Shown here: positions 8,799 to 17,999 of the stretch, piece by piece
How the letters are laid out: each line of letters starts with the position of its first letter
Position numbering within the stretch: the stretch's first letter is position 1
NCBI RefSeq assembly: GCF_001427105.1
Contig: NZ_LMGI01000004.1
Span: 124,001-188,000 of the forward strand
Length of the DNA stretch: 64,000 nt
Direction: 5' to 3'
Origin: Sphingopyxis sp. Root154
GTDB taxonomy: Bacteria > Pseudomonadota > Alphaproteobacteria > Sphingomonadales > Sphingomonadaceae
Translations under genes and position numbers: made by a program
The notes under the pieces: generated by a model
The model's input: the letters and a program-made list of their open reading frames with translations, nothing else
Told to the model about the DNA's origin: nothing
The model's database searches: none

Positions 8799-10385
8799 AT
8801 GCGTATCAACCGCTATCCGATCCTTGTCGCGCTGGCCGCGGCACTCGCGCTGCCCGCCGCCGCGCAGGAAAAGAAAGCCGAAACCGGCAAGAGCGAAAGC
8901 GCGAAGGCCGACGCGAACGAACCCGAAGAGGATATCGCGCGTGCCAGTGCCGAGGAGGACGCGCAGCCGAAACGCGGCAGCGTGACGGTGAAGGGCCGGA
9001 CGATTGCCTATACCGCGACCCCCGGCACGCTCACCATCCGCGACGACGATGGCGAGGCGGTCGCGAGCATGTTCTATGTCGCCTATGTCGCCGACCGGCC
9101 GAAGGGTGCGGCGCCGCGTCCGGTCACCTTCACCTTCAACGGCGGGCCGGGGTCGTCGAGCATGTGGCTGCACATGGGATCGATCGGCCCCGTGCTCGTC
9201 GAAACGCCGACCGCGGGTAGCACCGCGCCCGCGCCATACCGTATACGCAGCAATCCCGAGACGATGCTCGACAAGACCGACATCGTCTTTCTCGACGCGA
9301 TCGGCACCGGCCTGTCGCGCCCGATCGGCAAGTCGAAAGGCCCCGAATTCTGGGGGGTCGATCAGGATATAGACGCCTTCTCGCGCGGCATCATGCGCTA
9401 CCTCACAGTCAGCGACCGCTGGGACAGCCCGAAATTCCTGTTCGGCGAAAGCTATGGCACGCTGCGCGGCGCGGGGCTGGTGTATGCGCTGCAGCAGCGC
9501 GGTGTGCAGATGAACGGCGTCGTGCTGCTGTCGTCGATCCTGAACTATGGCGTGCGCCAGCCGGGCTACGACCAGATTTACCTCACCTATCTGCCAAGTT
9601 ATGCGGCGACCGCCTGGTATCACAACCGGCTGGCTAACAAGCCCGCGGCGCTCGAACCCTTCCTGACCGAAGTGCGGCAGTGGACGACGGGACCCTATGC
9701 GGCGGCACTCGCCAAGGGATCGGACCTCGGTGACGAGGAACGCAATGCCGTCGCGCAGCAGATGAGCGCCTATACAGGGCTGCCGGTCAAATATGTCCTC
9801 GACGCCGACCTGCGCGTCGAACTGTCGCGCTTCCGCAAGGAATTGATGCGCGACCAGAAACGCACCGTCGGGCGGCTCGATTCGCGTTTCATCGGCATCG
9901 ACGTCGATGCTGCGGGCGAAGGGCCCGAATATGACACCACCGACGCCGCGATCAGCGGGCCCTATGTCGGCGCGCTTAACAAATATCTGTTCGGCACGCT
10001 CGGCTACAAAACCAAGCTCAGCTACCGTCCCAATTATTATGTCAAGATCGGCGGCGGCAATTGGGACCAGCGCCACCGCGCGCCGGGCGGACGGCAGGGC
10101 GGCGCGCAGATGGCGCTTGCCAACACCGCGCTCGACCTGTCGGCCGCGATGCGCCAGAATCCCTATCTGAAAGTGCTGTCACTCAACGGCTATTACGACA
10201 TGGCGACGCCCTTTTTTGGCGCCGAATATGATCTGAAGCATATGCAGATCGACCCGTCGTTGCGCGCGAACCTGACCTATCATTATTATGAATCGGGCCA
10301 CATGGTTTACATCAACCCGGCAGTCATCGGGCAGTTCAAGCGCGACCTTGACGCCTTCTACGACAGCGCGGCCATAGGCAACTGA
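8799..10385 (+). CDS. S10 family serine carboxypeptidase
   Basis: A 528-residue carboxypeptidase of MEROPS family S10, which removes C-terminal residues, including proline-adjacent ones in some members. The N-terminus is a signal peptide (LVALAAALALPAAAQ), followed by a charged Lys/Glu-rich linker to about residue 55. The catalytic triad is visible: S218 in FGESYGT, D467 in NGYYDMATPF and H501 in YESGHMVYINP. The oxyanion/substrate loop reads FNGGPGSSSMW. It has an AGGAGAG site at 8789-8795. It ends the plus-strand run and is followed by a strong hairpin. Context suggests it finishes peptides released by the DUF885 enzymes. Confidence 0.92.
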   Translation: MRINRYPILVALAAALALPAAAQEKKAETGKSESAKADANEPEEDIARASAEEDAQPKRGSVTVKGRTIAYTATPGTLTIRDDDGEAVASMFYVAYVADRPKGAAPRPVTFTFNGGPGSSSMWLHMGSIGPVLVETPTAGSTAPAPYRIRSNPETMLDKTDIVFLDAIGTGLSRPIGKSKGPEFWGVDQDIDAFSRGIMRYLTVSDRWDSPKFLFGESYGTLRGAGLVYALQQRGVQMNGVVLLSSILNYGVRQPGYDQIYLTYLPSYAATAWYHNRLANKPAALEPFLTEVRQWTTGPYAAALAKGSDLGDEERNAVAQQMSAYTGLPVKYVLDADLRVELSRFRKELMRDQKRTVGRLDSRFIGIDVDAAGEGPEYDTTDAAISGPYVGALNKYLFGTLGYKTKLSYRPNYYVKIGGGNWDQRHRAPGGRQGGAQMALANTALDLSAAMRQNPYLKVLSLNGYYDMATPFFGAEYDLKHMQIDPSLRANLTYHYYESGHMVYINPAVIGQFKRDLDAFYDSAAIGN

Positions 10386-10395
10386 ACGGGGGCAG

Positions 10396-10433
10396 GGCAA
10401 CGCTCGCGCCCACCGCCGGACGCGAGCGTTGCC
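10396..10433. terminator. Bidirectional hairpin between convergent genes
   Basis: A perfect 13-bp inverted repeat (GGCAACGCTCGCG at 10396-10408, CGCGAGCGTTGCC at 10421-10433) with a 12-nt loop fills the 51-bp gap between the converging S10 peptidase and dehydrogenase genes. The T-run is weak, so intrinsic termination is likely but not certain. Confidence 0.7.
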
Positions 10434-10436
10434 TTA

Positions 10437-12029
10437 TCAATCGCCGAGGACAAGTGCGCCGTCGATACGGCGCGCGATGCCCCACGGATTGGCCGGCTTC
10501 AGCGCCGCCGGGAGCAAGCTTTCGGGCAAATTCTGGTAGCTGACGGGCCGCACGAAGCGTTCGATCGCAAGCGTGCCGACCGAGGTGCTCCGCCCGTCAG
10601 AGGTCGACGGATAAGGTCCGCCATGGACCATCGCATGGCAAACTTCGACCCCGGTTGGCCAGCCATTGGCGAGGATGCGCCCCACTTTGCGTTCGATCAG
10701 CGGCAGCAGCCGCGCGGCGAGCGGCTCGTCGTCGGCGTCGATCTGGAGCGTCGCGGTGAGCTGGCCCTCGAGCCCCGCGATCAGTGTCGCAACCTCGTCG
10801 ATATCGCGGCAGCGGACGATCACCGACGATGAGCCGAACACCTCGTGGCCGAGCGCCGTGTCGGCGAGGAAACCCGCGGCGTCGGTGATGAACAGCGCAC
10901 CGCGTGCCGCGCAAGTGCCCGGCCCTTCGGCCCCGCGCGCGACAAGCTGCGTCGCCGAATGGCGCTCGAGGGCATCGACACCGCTCTCGAAGCTTTTGTG
11001 AATACCCGGCGTGAGCATCGTCGCAGGGGCAATGGCCGACAGCGCAGCGCCCGCTGCGGCGGCGAAGCGGTCGAGATCGGGACTGTCCAGCGCGACCAGC
11101 AGGCCGGGGTTGGTACAGAATTGCCCGGCCCCCATCGTCAGCGACTGGGCGAACGCCTCGCCCAGCGCTTCGGCCCGGTTGTCGAGCGCGGCAGGAAATA
11201 GGATGACCGGATTGATGCTGCTCATTTCGGCATAAACCGGGATCGGCTCTGCCCGCGCCGCGGCGATCTGCATGAGCGCGAGCCCGCCACCGCGCGACCC
11301 GGTAAAGCCGACCGCCTTGATCCGCGGATCGGCGACGAGGGCGCCGCCCAGCGCGTTCGACGGGCCGGGCAGGTAGGAGAAGACGCCTTCGTGGAGCCCG
11401 CAGCTCGCGACCGCTGCCCGAATCGCGCGCGCGACAAGCTCGCCCGTGCCGGGATGCGCGGAGTGGCCCTTGACCACCACCGGGCAGCCCGCGGCGAACG
11501 CCGAGGCGGTGTCGCCGCCGGCGACCGAGAAGGCGAGCGGGAAGTTGCTCGCGCCGAACACCGCGACGGGGCCGAGCGCAAGGTGCCGGCGGCGGAGGTC
11601 GGGCCGCGGCAACGGCGCGCGATCGGGTAAGGCGGGATCGATCGTCGCGTGCAACCAGTCGCCCGCGCGGACAAAGGCGGCGAACATGCGCAGCTGCCCC
11701 ATCGTGCGGCCGCGCTCGCCCTCGAGCCTTGCGCGCGGCAAGCCGCTCTCGGCCATTGCGCGTTCGATCAGATCGTCGCCGATCGCGGCGATGCCGTCGG
11801 CAATGGCTTCGAGAAACGCCGCGCGCGCTTCGAGCGTGGTTTCGGAAAAGCTGGCGAAGGCGGCATCGGCGAGCGCACAGGCACGGTCGACATGGCTCGC
11901 ATCCGCGGCGCCGAACGGCGGTTCGACTGTCTGTCCGGTCGATGGATCGACCGCAAGGAAAGTCTCGGTTGCGCTGTCTTCGGTCGCGCCGACGAAAATC
12001 GAACCAGCTATCATTCGGGGGTCCTTCAT
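10437..12029 (-). CDS. Alpha-ketoglutaric semialdehyde dehydrogenase (2,5-dioxovalerate dehydrogenase)
   Basis: A 530-residue NAD(P)-dependent aldehyde dehydrogenase, cytoplasmic. The catalytic Cys is C305 in [10 protein letters not shown] and the general-base Glu is E268 in [10 protein letters not shown]. The FCTNPG and AEMSSINP wording is characteristic of the 2,5-dioxovalerate (alpha-ketoglutarate semialdehyde) subgroup. That enzyme makes 2-oxoglutarate as the last step of hydroxyproline, L-arabinose and glucarate degradation. Its ATG overlaps the stop of the upstream ProC-like fragment as ATGA, so translation is probably coupled. With GH127 and secreted peptidases next door, either the arabinose or the hydroxyproline branch is plausible. 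Confidence 0.88.
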   Translation of the reverse strand: MKDPRMIAGSIFVGATEDSATETFLAVDPSTGQTVEPPFGAADASHVDRACALADAAFASFSETTLEARAAFLEAIADGIAAIGDDLIERAMAESGLPRARLEGERGRTMGQLRMFAAFVRAGDWLHATIDPALPDRAPLPRPDLRRRHLALGPVAVFGASNFPLAFSVAGGDTASAFAAGCPVVVKGHSAHPGTGELVARAIRAAVASCGLHEGVFSYLPGPSNALGGALVADPRIKAVGFTGSRGGGLALMQIAAARAEPIPVYAEMSSINPVILFPAALDNRAEALGEAFAQSLTMGAGQFCTNPGLLVALDSPDLDRFAAAAGAALSAIAPATMLTPGIHKSFESGVDALERHSATQLVARGAEGPGTCAARGALFITDAAGFLADTALGHEVFGSSSVIVRCRDIDEVATLIAGLEGQLTATLQIDADDEPLAARLLPLIERKVGRILANGWPTGVEVCHAMVHGGPYPSTSDGRSTSVGTLAIERFVRPVSYQNLPESLLPAALKPANPWGIARRIDGALVLGD

Positions 12030-12358
12030 TGATCTTGGGGGAGGGAATTAAGCCGGAAGGCCCGGGTCATTTCGTCGTTGCGCGCCGCCGCGAGCGATGG
12101 CGCGATCTCGGCAAGCTTCTGCGGCTTCCCCGCGAGGACCAGCACCCCGGGCGGGGCGAGCTTGGTCGGGACCGAACCGAGCAGCCGCACCCCTTCCGGC
12201 GCGGCCGCGAGCAAAGGATCGACGACAGCTATTGACGAGGCCGGCACGCCACTCTGGAGCCAGCCGGCGAGCATCGCGCCACCCATATTGCCGCAACCGA
12301 CCAGCACGACGCCGGCGAGATGCGCTCCGCGCGGAACATCTGGAGAATAGGAGGTCAA
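12026..12358 (-). pseudogene. Truncated ProC-like (pyrroline-5-carboxylate reductase N-terminal domain) protein
   Basis: 110 residues. The Rossmann dinucleotide-binding start is clear (VVLVGCGNMGGAMLAGWLQSG) and is followed by the second half of the NAD(P) fold up to LAGKPQKLAEIAPSLAA. Family members are ~265-280 residues; here the frame ends with an unrelated tail ([12 protein letters not shown]). The whole C-terminal dimerisation/catalytic domain is missing and none of it is present downstream, because the dehydrogenase begins immediately through an ATGA overlap. It is therefore probably a deletion remnant kept as the translated leader of the dehydrogenase. It could still be expressed, but activity as a reductase is unlikely. 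Confidence 0.7.
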
Positions 12359-12402
12359 GAAAGGCGTCTCCGCGACGATATTGTAGAGGAGCGCCTTAGT
12401 AC

Positions 12403-12414
12403 ATCGTATACGAT
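12403..12414. promoter_or_regulatory. Perfect 12-bp palindrome ATCGTATACGAT, right end of catabolic island
   Basis: A perfect palindrome 45 bp upstream of the ProC-like/dehydrogenase pair. It repeats 10 of 12 positions of the site at 1007-1018 in front of the GH127 gene. Its position and form fit an operator for a shared regulator, possibly of the GntR family. The regulator is not in the window. Confidence 0.55.
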
Positions 12415-12519
12415 TTTGGTCAAGTCATCGCGATTGGGCAGCCGTTGCTGTCGGCCACGACGTAGATACAAGGGAAGCGGCCGCACAGGGAGGATATTAT
12501 GTCCGCCACGGCGGCGGCC

Positions 12520-13545
12520 TCAGAACTGGTAAGCCAAGCCCCCTCCGAAGAGCCACTGGTCCTCGCTGCCCGCCTCCGCCACGATCGGCGAATCGGCGAA
12601 GCGCTGGCCGAGGCGGCCATATTGGGCGCCGCCGATCAGCACGAAACCCTTGCGAAGGTCGCCCGACAAGGCATAGGCGCCCGCCAGCCCGACCGTATAT
12701 TTGCCGATCGTCGCCTTCTGCCCCGCGCCGGTGTAGACGGGGAGGCCGCTCGCTGCGCTGCCGAGGGGGTCGACGTCGAAATAATAGCGGCCGAAACCCT
12801 TGCCATAGATGTTCATCGATAGCGAAATGCCGACAAAGGCGCGTTTCGACAGCGGGGTGCCGTAATCGATCGTCGGCGATGCGGTCCAGCTGCCATGGTT
12901 GCCCGAAACATCCTTGAGCGCGACCATGCGAAAGCCGAGCTGATCATAAGCGCTGGTGATTACGCCGGTTTTGGTGACCCCGGCGAAGATGCCCATTTCG
13001 ACCGCCATTTTGCGATCGGGCAGCAGGTCGACTTGCGGATCTTTGACGCTGCCGGTGCGGTCGGCGCGCAGGCTGACGATCGGACCGAGTTTCCAGTCGA
13101 TCTTCTGGCCGCGGCGATGGCGGATCAGGTCGACCTGGAAATTGGTGCCGCGGGTCGAGAAGGAAAAGCCCTCGTATCGGCCGCGGATATAGAAAGCCGG
13201 CACAAAGCGGCGGTCGTCCGAGCCATTATAGTCGGGAGAGTTCAGCACGCCTGCCGCGACGGCGATATAGTCGCGCGACCATTTTCGGTCGGAATCATCA
13301 TCGTCGTCGTCGGGCCGCGCGCCGGGGAGCAGGATGTTCTCGTCGATATCGGTGTTCTGGAGATAGCGCGCGGGCTCTTCCTCGGTCCCGGGCGCGAGGC
13401 CGGTGTCGGGGGTCGCGGTCAGTTCATAGGGAAGCGGCGCCTCTTCGGCGGCCGCCGGTGCGGCAAGCGCGAAGGCGACAAGAAGCGGAACGATGCGCGC
13501 GGGTGGGCTGATGCGGAGAAACAGTCTCGAATCGTCGATGGTCAT
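12520..13545 (-). CDS. MipA/OmpV family outer-membrane protein
   Basis: 341 residues from the ATG at 13545, chosen because it leaves a normal signal peptide (IVPLLVAFALAAPAAAEE); the frame could extend further upstream. The mature part shows the beta-barrel pattern of MipA/OmpV proteins: YIAVAAGVLNSPDYNGSD near the start, alternating hydrophobic/aromatic strands, and the C-terminal GGGLAYQF ending in Phe, as needed for BAM insertion. An acidic DDDDDDSD stretch precedes the barrel. MipA was described as a scaffold for murein enzymes in E. coli; other members are generic outer-membrane proteins. The gene stands alone, divergent from the next small genes. Confidence 0.85.
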   Translation of the reverse strand: MTIDDSRLFLRISPPARIVPLLVAFALAAPAAAEEAPLPYELTATPDTGLAPGTEEEPARYLQNTDIDENILLPGARPDDDDDDSDRKWSRDYIAVAAGVLNSPDYNGSDDRRFVPAFYIRGRYEGFSFSTRGTNFQVDLIRHRRGQKIDWKLGPIVSLRADRTGSVKDPQVDLLPDRKMAVEMGIFAGVTKTGVITSAYDQLGFRMVALKDVSGNHGSWTASPTIDYGTPLSKRAFVGISLSMNIYGKGFGRYYFDVDPLGSAASGLPVYTGAGQKATIGKYTVGLAGAYALSGDLRKGFVLIGGAQYGRLGQRFADSPIVAEAGSEDQWLFGGGLAYQF

Positions 13546-13739
13546 CCGCCTAAATATCCTATGGTCTTGCCCCTCTTTACGGGGGTGTAAGTAAACAATC
13601 CGCCATTGCAACGGCTTCGTCTTGCCGAAGGATGCATTTGGTCGCATGTGCCTTGCATGAACCAACGCCTCTTCGCCGCTTTCATATGCCCCCGCTGTGC
13701 GATTGGTTCCGCAGCGGGTGTCTGGTGGGAGCGCGCATC

Positions 13740-13988
13740 ATGAGCCGCGTGCCGCGCTTCATCGGCTATGCCTTCATGGCGACCGCGGCGATACTTGCGG
13801 CGGTCATGAGGAAGGAAGGCGTCGAGACGGTCGGCCGCCTTCCCGCGGTTGCGGTCGCGCTCTTCCTCGGCATGGTGGGGGTCATGCTGGTGTTCACCGA
13901 CCTGATGGTGCGCGGGCTTTATGCGCAGGTTGGGGCGGCCAGACAGGCGCAGCCCGATCAGGAGAAAAGTGACGATGATGAAGATTGA
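13740..13988 (+). CDS. Small two-helix membrane protein, function unknown
   Basis: 82 residues from ATG 13740, which has TGGGAG about 8 nt upstream; an in-frame ATG at 13686 would add 18 residues. Two hydrophobic segments (about residues 6-22, FIGYAFMATAAILAAV, and about 34-52, VAVALFLGMVGVMLVF) are followed by a polar tail ending in DDDED. I do not recognise the family. It overlaps the next gene by 14 bp, so the two are probably co-translated envelope proteins. Confidence 0.6.
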   Translation: MSRVPRFIGYAFMATAAILAAVMRKEGVETVGRLPAVAVALFLGMVGVMLVFTDLMVRGLYAQVGAARQAQPDQEKSDDDED

Positions 13989-14490
13989 TGTACGCCCGGG
14001 CTTTGCGATGACTGTGGCGTTGTGTGTGCTTGCGCCGGCAGGTGCTGCGGCGGCCGACGAGGCGCTGAGCGAGAGCGACCGTTTCCTTCTGGGCGAGGCC
14101 GAAAGTGCGTGCCGCAACGGGGATTTCCCTGCTTTCCTGTGGCCCTTTGCCAACAGCCAAGCCGTGCGCGCGCGCTATGGCGCAAGCGCCACGAAGGATT
14201 TTCCGATCGTGATGATCGACTACAGCTATGTCACCAGCGCGTCGGAGCGGCTGTTCGAGGCGAAAGGGGGCGACCCGCGCCAGCTTGTCTATGTCCAGGT
14301 CGATTTCAGCGCCCCTTCCTCGGGAGTCGAGCGCGTCGACTGGATGCCCGGGCGCTTCGAGCCGGGCGAGGGCGACGGGCCGGGAACGCTGATCGAAACG
14401 ACCGGGCCGGGCGGCCATGTGACGTTCCGGCGCACCGGCGATTGCTGGCAATTGACCGAAGATATCCGGAATCCGGGGCGTGTGCGCTGA
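13975..14490 (+). CDS. Secreted protein of unknown function
   Basis: 171 residues starting at the ATG pair 13975/13978, after AGGAGAAAAG. A signal peptide is evident (MTVALCVLAPAGAAAAD). The mature part has two Cys (C46 in ESACRNGDFPAF and one in GDCWQL) that could form a disulfide, and an Asp/Tyr-rich middle (MIDYSYVTSASERLF). No recognised domain. It overlaps the small membrane-protein gene upstream and lies 57 bp before dxs in the same direction, so it may share that transcript. Confidence 0.65.
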   Translation: MMKIDVRPGFAMTVALCVLAPAGAAAADEALSESDRFLLGEAESACRNGDFPAFLWPFANSQAVRARYGASATKDFPIVMIDYSYVTSASERLFEAKGGDPRQLVYVQVDFSAPSSGVERVDWMPGRFEPGEGDGPGTLIETTGPGGHVTFRRTGDCWQLTEDIRNPGRVR

Positions 14491-14547
14491 CCGGCGGGGT
14501 CCCCCTTTTCGTTCGACACCCCATGCGCTTGGCAGTATGACCGCGCG

Positions 14548-16476
14548 ATGACCGATCGTCCGCATACGCCGCTGCTCGACACGGTGGATGTCCCCGCCGA
14601 CCTCCGCAAGCTGAAGCCCGAAGACCTCCGCCAGTTCGCCGACGAGCTGCGCGCCGAGATGATTTCCGCCGTGGGCACCACCGGCGGCCATCTGGGGTCG
14701 GGACTGGGCGTTGTCGAGCTGACCACCGCGCTCCATTATGTGTTCGACACGCCGCGCGACAAGATCGTGTGGGACGTCGGGCACCAATGCTATCCGCACA
14801 AGATCATCACCGGGCGCCGCGACCGGATTCGCACCTTGCGCACCGGGGGCGGGCTTAGCGGTTTCACCAAGCGCAGCGAGAGCGAATATGATCCGTTCGG
14901 CGCGGCGCATTCGTCGACCTCGATCAGCGCGGCACTGGGCTTTGCGATCGCGAACAAGCTGAAGGACGAACCCGGCCGCGCGATCGCGGTGATCGGCGAC
15001 GGGTCGATGTCGGCGGGCATGGCCTATGAGGCGATGAACAATGCCGCGGCGGCGGGCAACCGGCTGATCGTGATCTTGAACGACAACGACATGTCGATCG
15101 CGCCGCCGGTGGGCGGGCTTTCGGCGTACCTCGCGAAGCTCGTATCGTCGCGGCCGTTCATCGAGCTGCGCGAAATCGCGCGGCGCTTTGCGCGCAAGCT
15201 GCCCGAGCCGCTGCACAAGGCGGCAAAGAAGACCGACGAGTTCGCGCGCGGCATGGCGATGGGCGGGACGCTCTTCGAGGAACTCGGCTTCTATTATGTC
15301 GGGCCGATCGACGGCCATAATCTCGAGCATCTGATCCCGGTGCTGGAGAATGTGCGCGACAGCGACCATGGCCCGGTGCTGATCCATGCGGTGACGATGA
15401 AGGGCAAGGGCTATGCCCCCGCCGAGGCCGCCGCCGACAAATATCACGGCGTGCAGAAATTCGACGTGATCACCGGCGAGCAGGCGAAGGCGCCGCCGGG
15501 ACCGCCGCAGTATCAGAATGTGTTCGGCGAAACGCTCGCCAAGCTGGCCGAGACCGACAAGCGCATCGTCGCGATCACCGCGGCGATGCCGTCGGGGACG
15601 GGCGTCGACAAATTCGCGAAGGCGCATCCGACAAGGACCTTCGACGTTGGCATCGCCGAACAGCATGCGGTGACCTTTGCCGCGGGGCTCGCCGCGCAGG
15701 GGATGCGGCCGTTCGCGGCGATCTATTCGACCTTCCTTCAACGTGCCTATGATCAGGTCGTGCATGATGTGGCGATCCAGAATCTGCCGGTGCGCTTCGC
15801 GATCGACCGCGCCGGGCTCGTCGGCGCCGACGGGTCGACGCATGCGGGGTCGTTCGACGTCACTTATCTGGCGACCTTGCCCAATATGGTGGTGATGGCG
15901 GCGGCCGACGAGGCCGAGCTGGTCCATATGACCTATACCGCCGCCGAATATGACGCAGGCCCGATCGCTTTCCGCTATCCGCGCGGCAATGGCACCGGGG
16001 TGGCGCTGCCCGAGGTCCCGGTGAAGCTCGAAATCGGCAAGGGGCGCGTCGTGCGCAGCGGCAAGACCGTCGCGATCCTGTCGCTCGGCACGCGGCTCGC
16101 GGAGGCGCTGAAGGCGGCCGACATATTGGAAGCGCGCGGACTGTCGACGAGTGTGATCGACCTCCGCTTCGCGAAGCCGCTCGACGAGGAGCTTATTCGC
16201 AAGACGCTCGCGAGCCATGAGGTGTGCGTGACGGTCGAGGAGGGCAGCGTCGGCGGCCTGGGTGCGCATGTACTGACGCTCGCGAGCGACGAGGGGCTGA
16301 TCGACGCCGGGCTGAAGCTGCGCACGATGCGGCTGCCCGACGTCTTCCAGGACCAGGACAAGCCCGAGCTGCAATATGACGAAGCGGGGCTCAACGCACC
16401 GCAGATCGTCGACACGGTACTGAAGGCGCTGCGGCATAACAGCGCGGGCGTCGAGGAAGCAGGCGCGCGGGCTTGA
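14548..16476 (+). CDS. dxs: 1-Deoxy-D-xylulose-5-phosphate synthase
   Basis: 642 residues, full length. It condenses pyruvate with glyceraldehyde 3-phosphate, using thiamine diphosphate, to start the MEP isoprenoid pathway in the cytoplasm; the product also feeds thiamine and pyridoxal synthesis. Visible hallmarks are [13 protein letters not shown] (GHQ), the ThDP/Mg motif from [16 protein letters not shown] to [19 protein letters not shown], and the transketolase pyrimidine domain [18 protein letters not shown]. The C-terminal domain ends with [13 protein letters not shown]. Two small genes follow with 4-bp overlaps, suggesting a dxs operon. Confidence 0.97.
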   Translation: MTDRPHTPLLDTVDVPADLRKLKPEDLRQFADELRAEMISAVGTTGGHLGSGLGVVELTTALHYVFDTPRDKIVWDVGHQCYPHKIITGRRDRIRTLRTGGGLSGFTKRSESEYDPFGAAHSSTSISAALGFAIANKLKDEPGRAIAVIGDGSMSAGMAYEAMNNAAAAGNRLIVILNDNDMSIAPPVGGLSAYLAKLVSSRPFIELREIARRFARKLPEPLHKAAKKTDEFARGMAMGGTLFEELGFYYVGPIDGHNLEHLIPVLENVRDSDHGPVLIHAVTMKGKGYAPAEAAADKYHGVQKFDVITGEQAKAPPGPPQYQNVFGETLAKLAETDKRIVAITAAMPSGTGVDKFAKAHPTRTFDVGIAEQHAVTFAAGLAAQGMRPFAAIYSTFLQRAYDQVVHDVAIQNLPVRFAIDRAGLVGADGSTHAGSFDVTYLATLPNMVVMAAADEAELVHMTYTAAEYDAGPIAFRYPRGNGTGVALPEVPVKLEIGKGRVVRSGKTVAILSLGTRLAEALKAADILEARGLSTSVIDLRFAKPLDEELIRKTLASHEVCVTVEEGSVGGLGAHVLTLASDEGLIDAGLKLRTMRLPDVFQDQDKPELQYDEAGLNAPQIVDTVLKALRHNSAGVEEAGARA

Positions 16477-16886
16477 GCGGCTGGTGGTTCGCCGCTGGCT
16501 GCGTCGGACTGTTCCTGCTGCTGTGGGCCCTGATGGAGCGCCGCTGGCGAAGCGAGGCGGCGAAGCTCGCGGCATCGCGGCCCAATCTCAGCGAGGATGA
16601 GTTCCTGACGGCCGTCGCCGACGTCTCCGATCCCGACATAGCGCAATATCTGTGGGAGGAGATCGCCGACCATTGGTCGCCGGCGACGCCGCATCCCAAC
16701 GATGATTTCCTGAACCGCCTTTCGATCGATCCCGACGAGCCGCAGGACTGGCTCGAACGTTTTTGCCAGCAGCGGGGCTATGACTGGCGCGCATGGCCGA
16801 TGTGGGACGAAGGGCGCCCGACGACGGTACGCAGCTTTGCCGGATGGCTCGCCGAGGGCCGCCGTCGCGCCGAGGCGTCGGCATGA
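16473..16886 (+). CDS. Small membrane-anchored protein, possibly DUF1493-like
   Basis: 137 residues from a TTG start at 16473 whose codon overlaps the dxs stop (TTGA), implying coupled translation. One N-terminal helix ([17 protein letters not shown]) is followed by a charged cytoplasmic part. The segment [25 protein letters not shown] recalls the acyl-carrier-like DUF1493 helix pattern, but the match is weak and from memory only. The end ([14 protein letters not shown]) is amphipathic. It overlaps the next gene by 4 bp. Confidence 0.6.
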   Translation: MSGWWFAAGCVGLFLLLWALMERRWRSEAAKLAASRPNLSEDEFLTAVADVSDPDIAQYLWEEIADHWSPATPHPNDDFLNRLSIDPDEPQDWLERFCQQRGYDWRAWPMWDEGRPTTVRSFAGWLAEGRRRAEASA

Positions 16887-17548
16887 ACTTCTTCAACCTC
16901 CTGAAATCGCTCGACGAGCTGCTCTACGAGGTGATGTCGTGGCTGATCTTTTATCCGGTCACCTTGTGGCGCACGCTGGTGCGGCCGTTGAAGATGATGG
17001 ATTATTCGGACCTCGAGCAGCATGATGCCGAGGAGAAGCAATATACCGACACGCTCGCGCCGCCCTTGTTCCTGCTGCTGACGCTGATCCTCGGGCACGG
17101 GATCGAGCTGTCGATCGTCGGGCAGGCCGAGGAGATCGGGAGCAAGGTGGGCCTCAGCGCGCTGATCAGCGACGATTCGAGCCTGATCCTGCTGCGCACC
17201 GCGACCTTCAGCCTGTTCCCGCTCGTGCTGGCGGCGCGGCTGCTGCGCGCGAAGCGCGAACCGCTCGACCGCGAGACGCTGCGCGGCCCCTTTTATGCGC
17301 AATGCTATGTCGCGGCACCGCTCGCGCTGATGAGCGGATTGTCCGAAGTGCTCATCCGCCTGTCGCATATATGGTCGGTGCTGACGGGCGCGGGGCTTTA
17401 TCTGTTCGCGCTGCTATGGTTCGGAACCTTGCAGATATTATGGTTCCGCCAGCATTTGCGGGCGAGCGCGCTCAGAGCCTTCGGCCATGCCTCGCGCGCG
17501 ATGGTTGAGAGCCTCGTCGCGGTAGCGTTTCTGGCGTGGCTGTTCTGA
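16883..17548 (+). CDS. Polytopic membrane protein, Yip1/permease-like, unknown
   Basis: 221 residues. The ATG at 16883 overlaps the upstream stop (ATGA). The N-terminus is an amphipathic segment ([20 protein letters not shown]), then four or five hydrophobic helices: about residues 65-80, 110-125, 150-165, 180-195 and 205-221. There are no charged catalytic motifs. It looks like a small integral inner-membrane protein without recognised family. Coupling with dxs suggests co-expression rather than a defined role in isoprenoid synthesis. Confidence 0.65.
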   Translation: MNFFNLLKSLDELLYEVMSWLIFYPVTLWRTLVRPLKMMDYSDLEQHDAEEKQYTDTLAPPLFLLLTLILGHGIELSIVGQAEEIGSKVGLSALISDDSSLILLRTATFSLFPLVLAARLLRAKREPLDRETLRGPFYAQCYVAAPLALMSGLSEVLIRLSHIWSVLTGAGLYLFALLWFGTLQILWFRQHLRASALRAFGHASRAMVESLVAVAFLAWLF

Positions 17549-17552
17549 CGGA

Positions 17553-17987
17553 TTAGCCGACGGGGACGATCGTCGCCTGCGCGATGGCGCAGCGGCGCGG
17601 TTCTTCGCCGTCGCTTTCGGCCCAGACATCGGCGCGTACGATCGCCTGACGCTTTCCCGCCTTGACCACGCTGCCCCTTGCGCGCAGCCGGCTGCCCTTC
17701 GCGGGGGCAAGGAAGTTGATCGTGTAGCTGCCGGTGACGACGTCGCCAATCACGCTCGACGCCGCCCATGCACAGGCGTTGTCGGCCATCAGTCCGACGA
17801 TCGCACCATGCGCATAGCCGTGATGCTGGGTCATGTCGGGGCGCAACGCGAGCAGCAGTTCGGCCTCGCCATCGAAACAGCGCAAAGGTTCGACGCCAAG
17901 GAAGGCGGTGAAGCCCGACGCATCGACCGCGACGCTTTTCATATAGGCGACGGCCTCGTCGTTGCTGGCAAAGCGGTGTCCGCGCAT
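17553..17987 (-). CDS. PaaI-type hotdog thioesterase
   Basis: 144 residues, a hotdog-fold acyl-CoA thioesterase-like protein. The core reads PDMTQHHGYAHGAIVGLMADNACAWA (the HG..H G..  D segment of the PaaI family), followed by the strands GDVVTGSYTINFLAPAKG and GKRQAIVRADVWAE. It hydrolyses acyl- or aroyl-CoA thioesters in the cytoplasm; the substrate cannot be told. It is divergent from an HxlR-type regulator and its ribosome-binding site (AAAGGGATGG) abuts operator copy 1, so it is probably a target of that regulator. Confidence 0.85.
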   Translation of the reverse strand: MRGHRFASNDEAVAYMKSVAVDASGFTAFLGVEPLRCFDGEAELLLALRPDMTQHHGYAHGAIVGLMADNACAWAASSVIGDVVTGSYTINFLAPAKGSRLRARGSVVKAGKRQAIVRADVWAESDGEEPRRCAIAQATIVPVG

Positions 17988-17999
17988 GATCCATCCCTT

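Noticed and set aside
9240..9247. Another CGTATACG palindrome
   Set aside because: It lies inside the S10 peptidase coding sequence with no nearby start; probably chance.
6699..10076. A very long (1125-codon) open frame on the minus strand
   Set aside because: It is antisense to the DUF885 and S10 genes and arises from their high-GC third positions; its translation has no domain and is Arg/Ala-rich.
13894..16575. An 893-codon minus-strand open frame over dxs
   Set aside because: Shadow of the dxs coding strand; low complexity, no motif, and dxs itself is certain.
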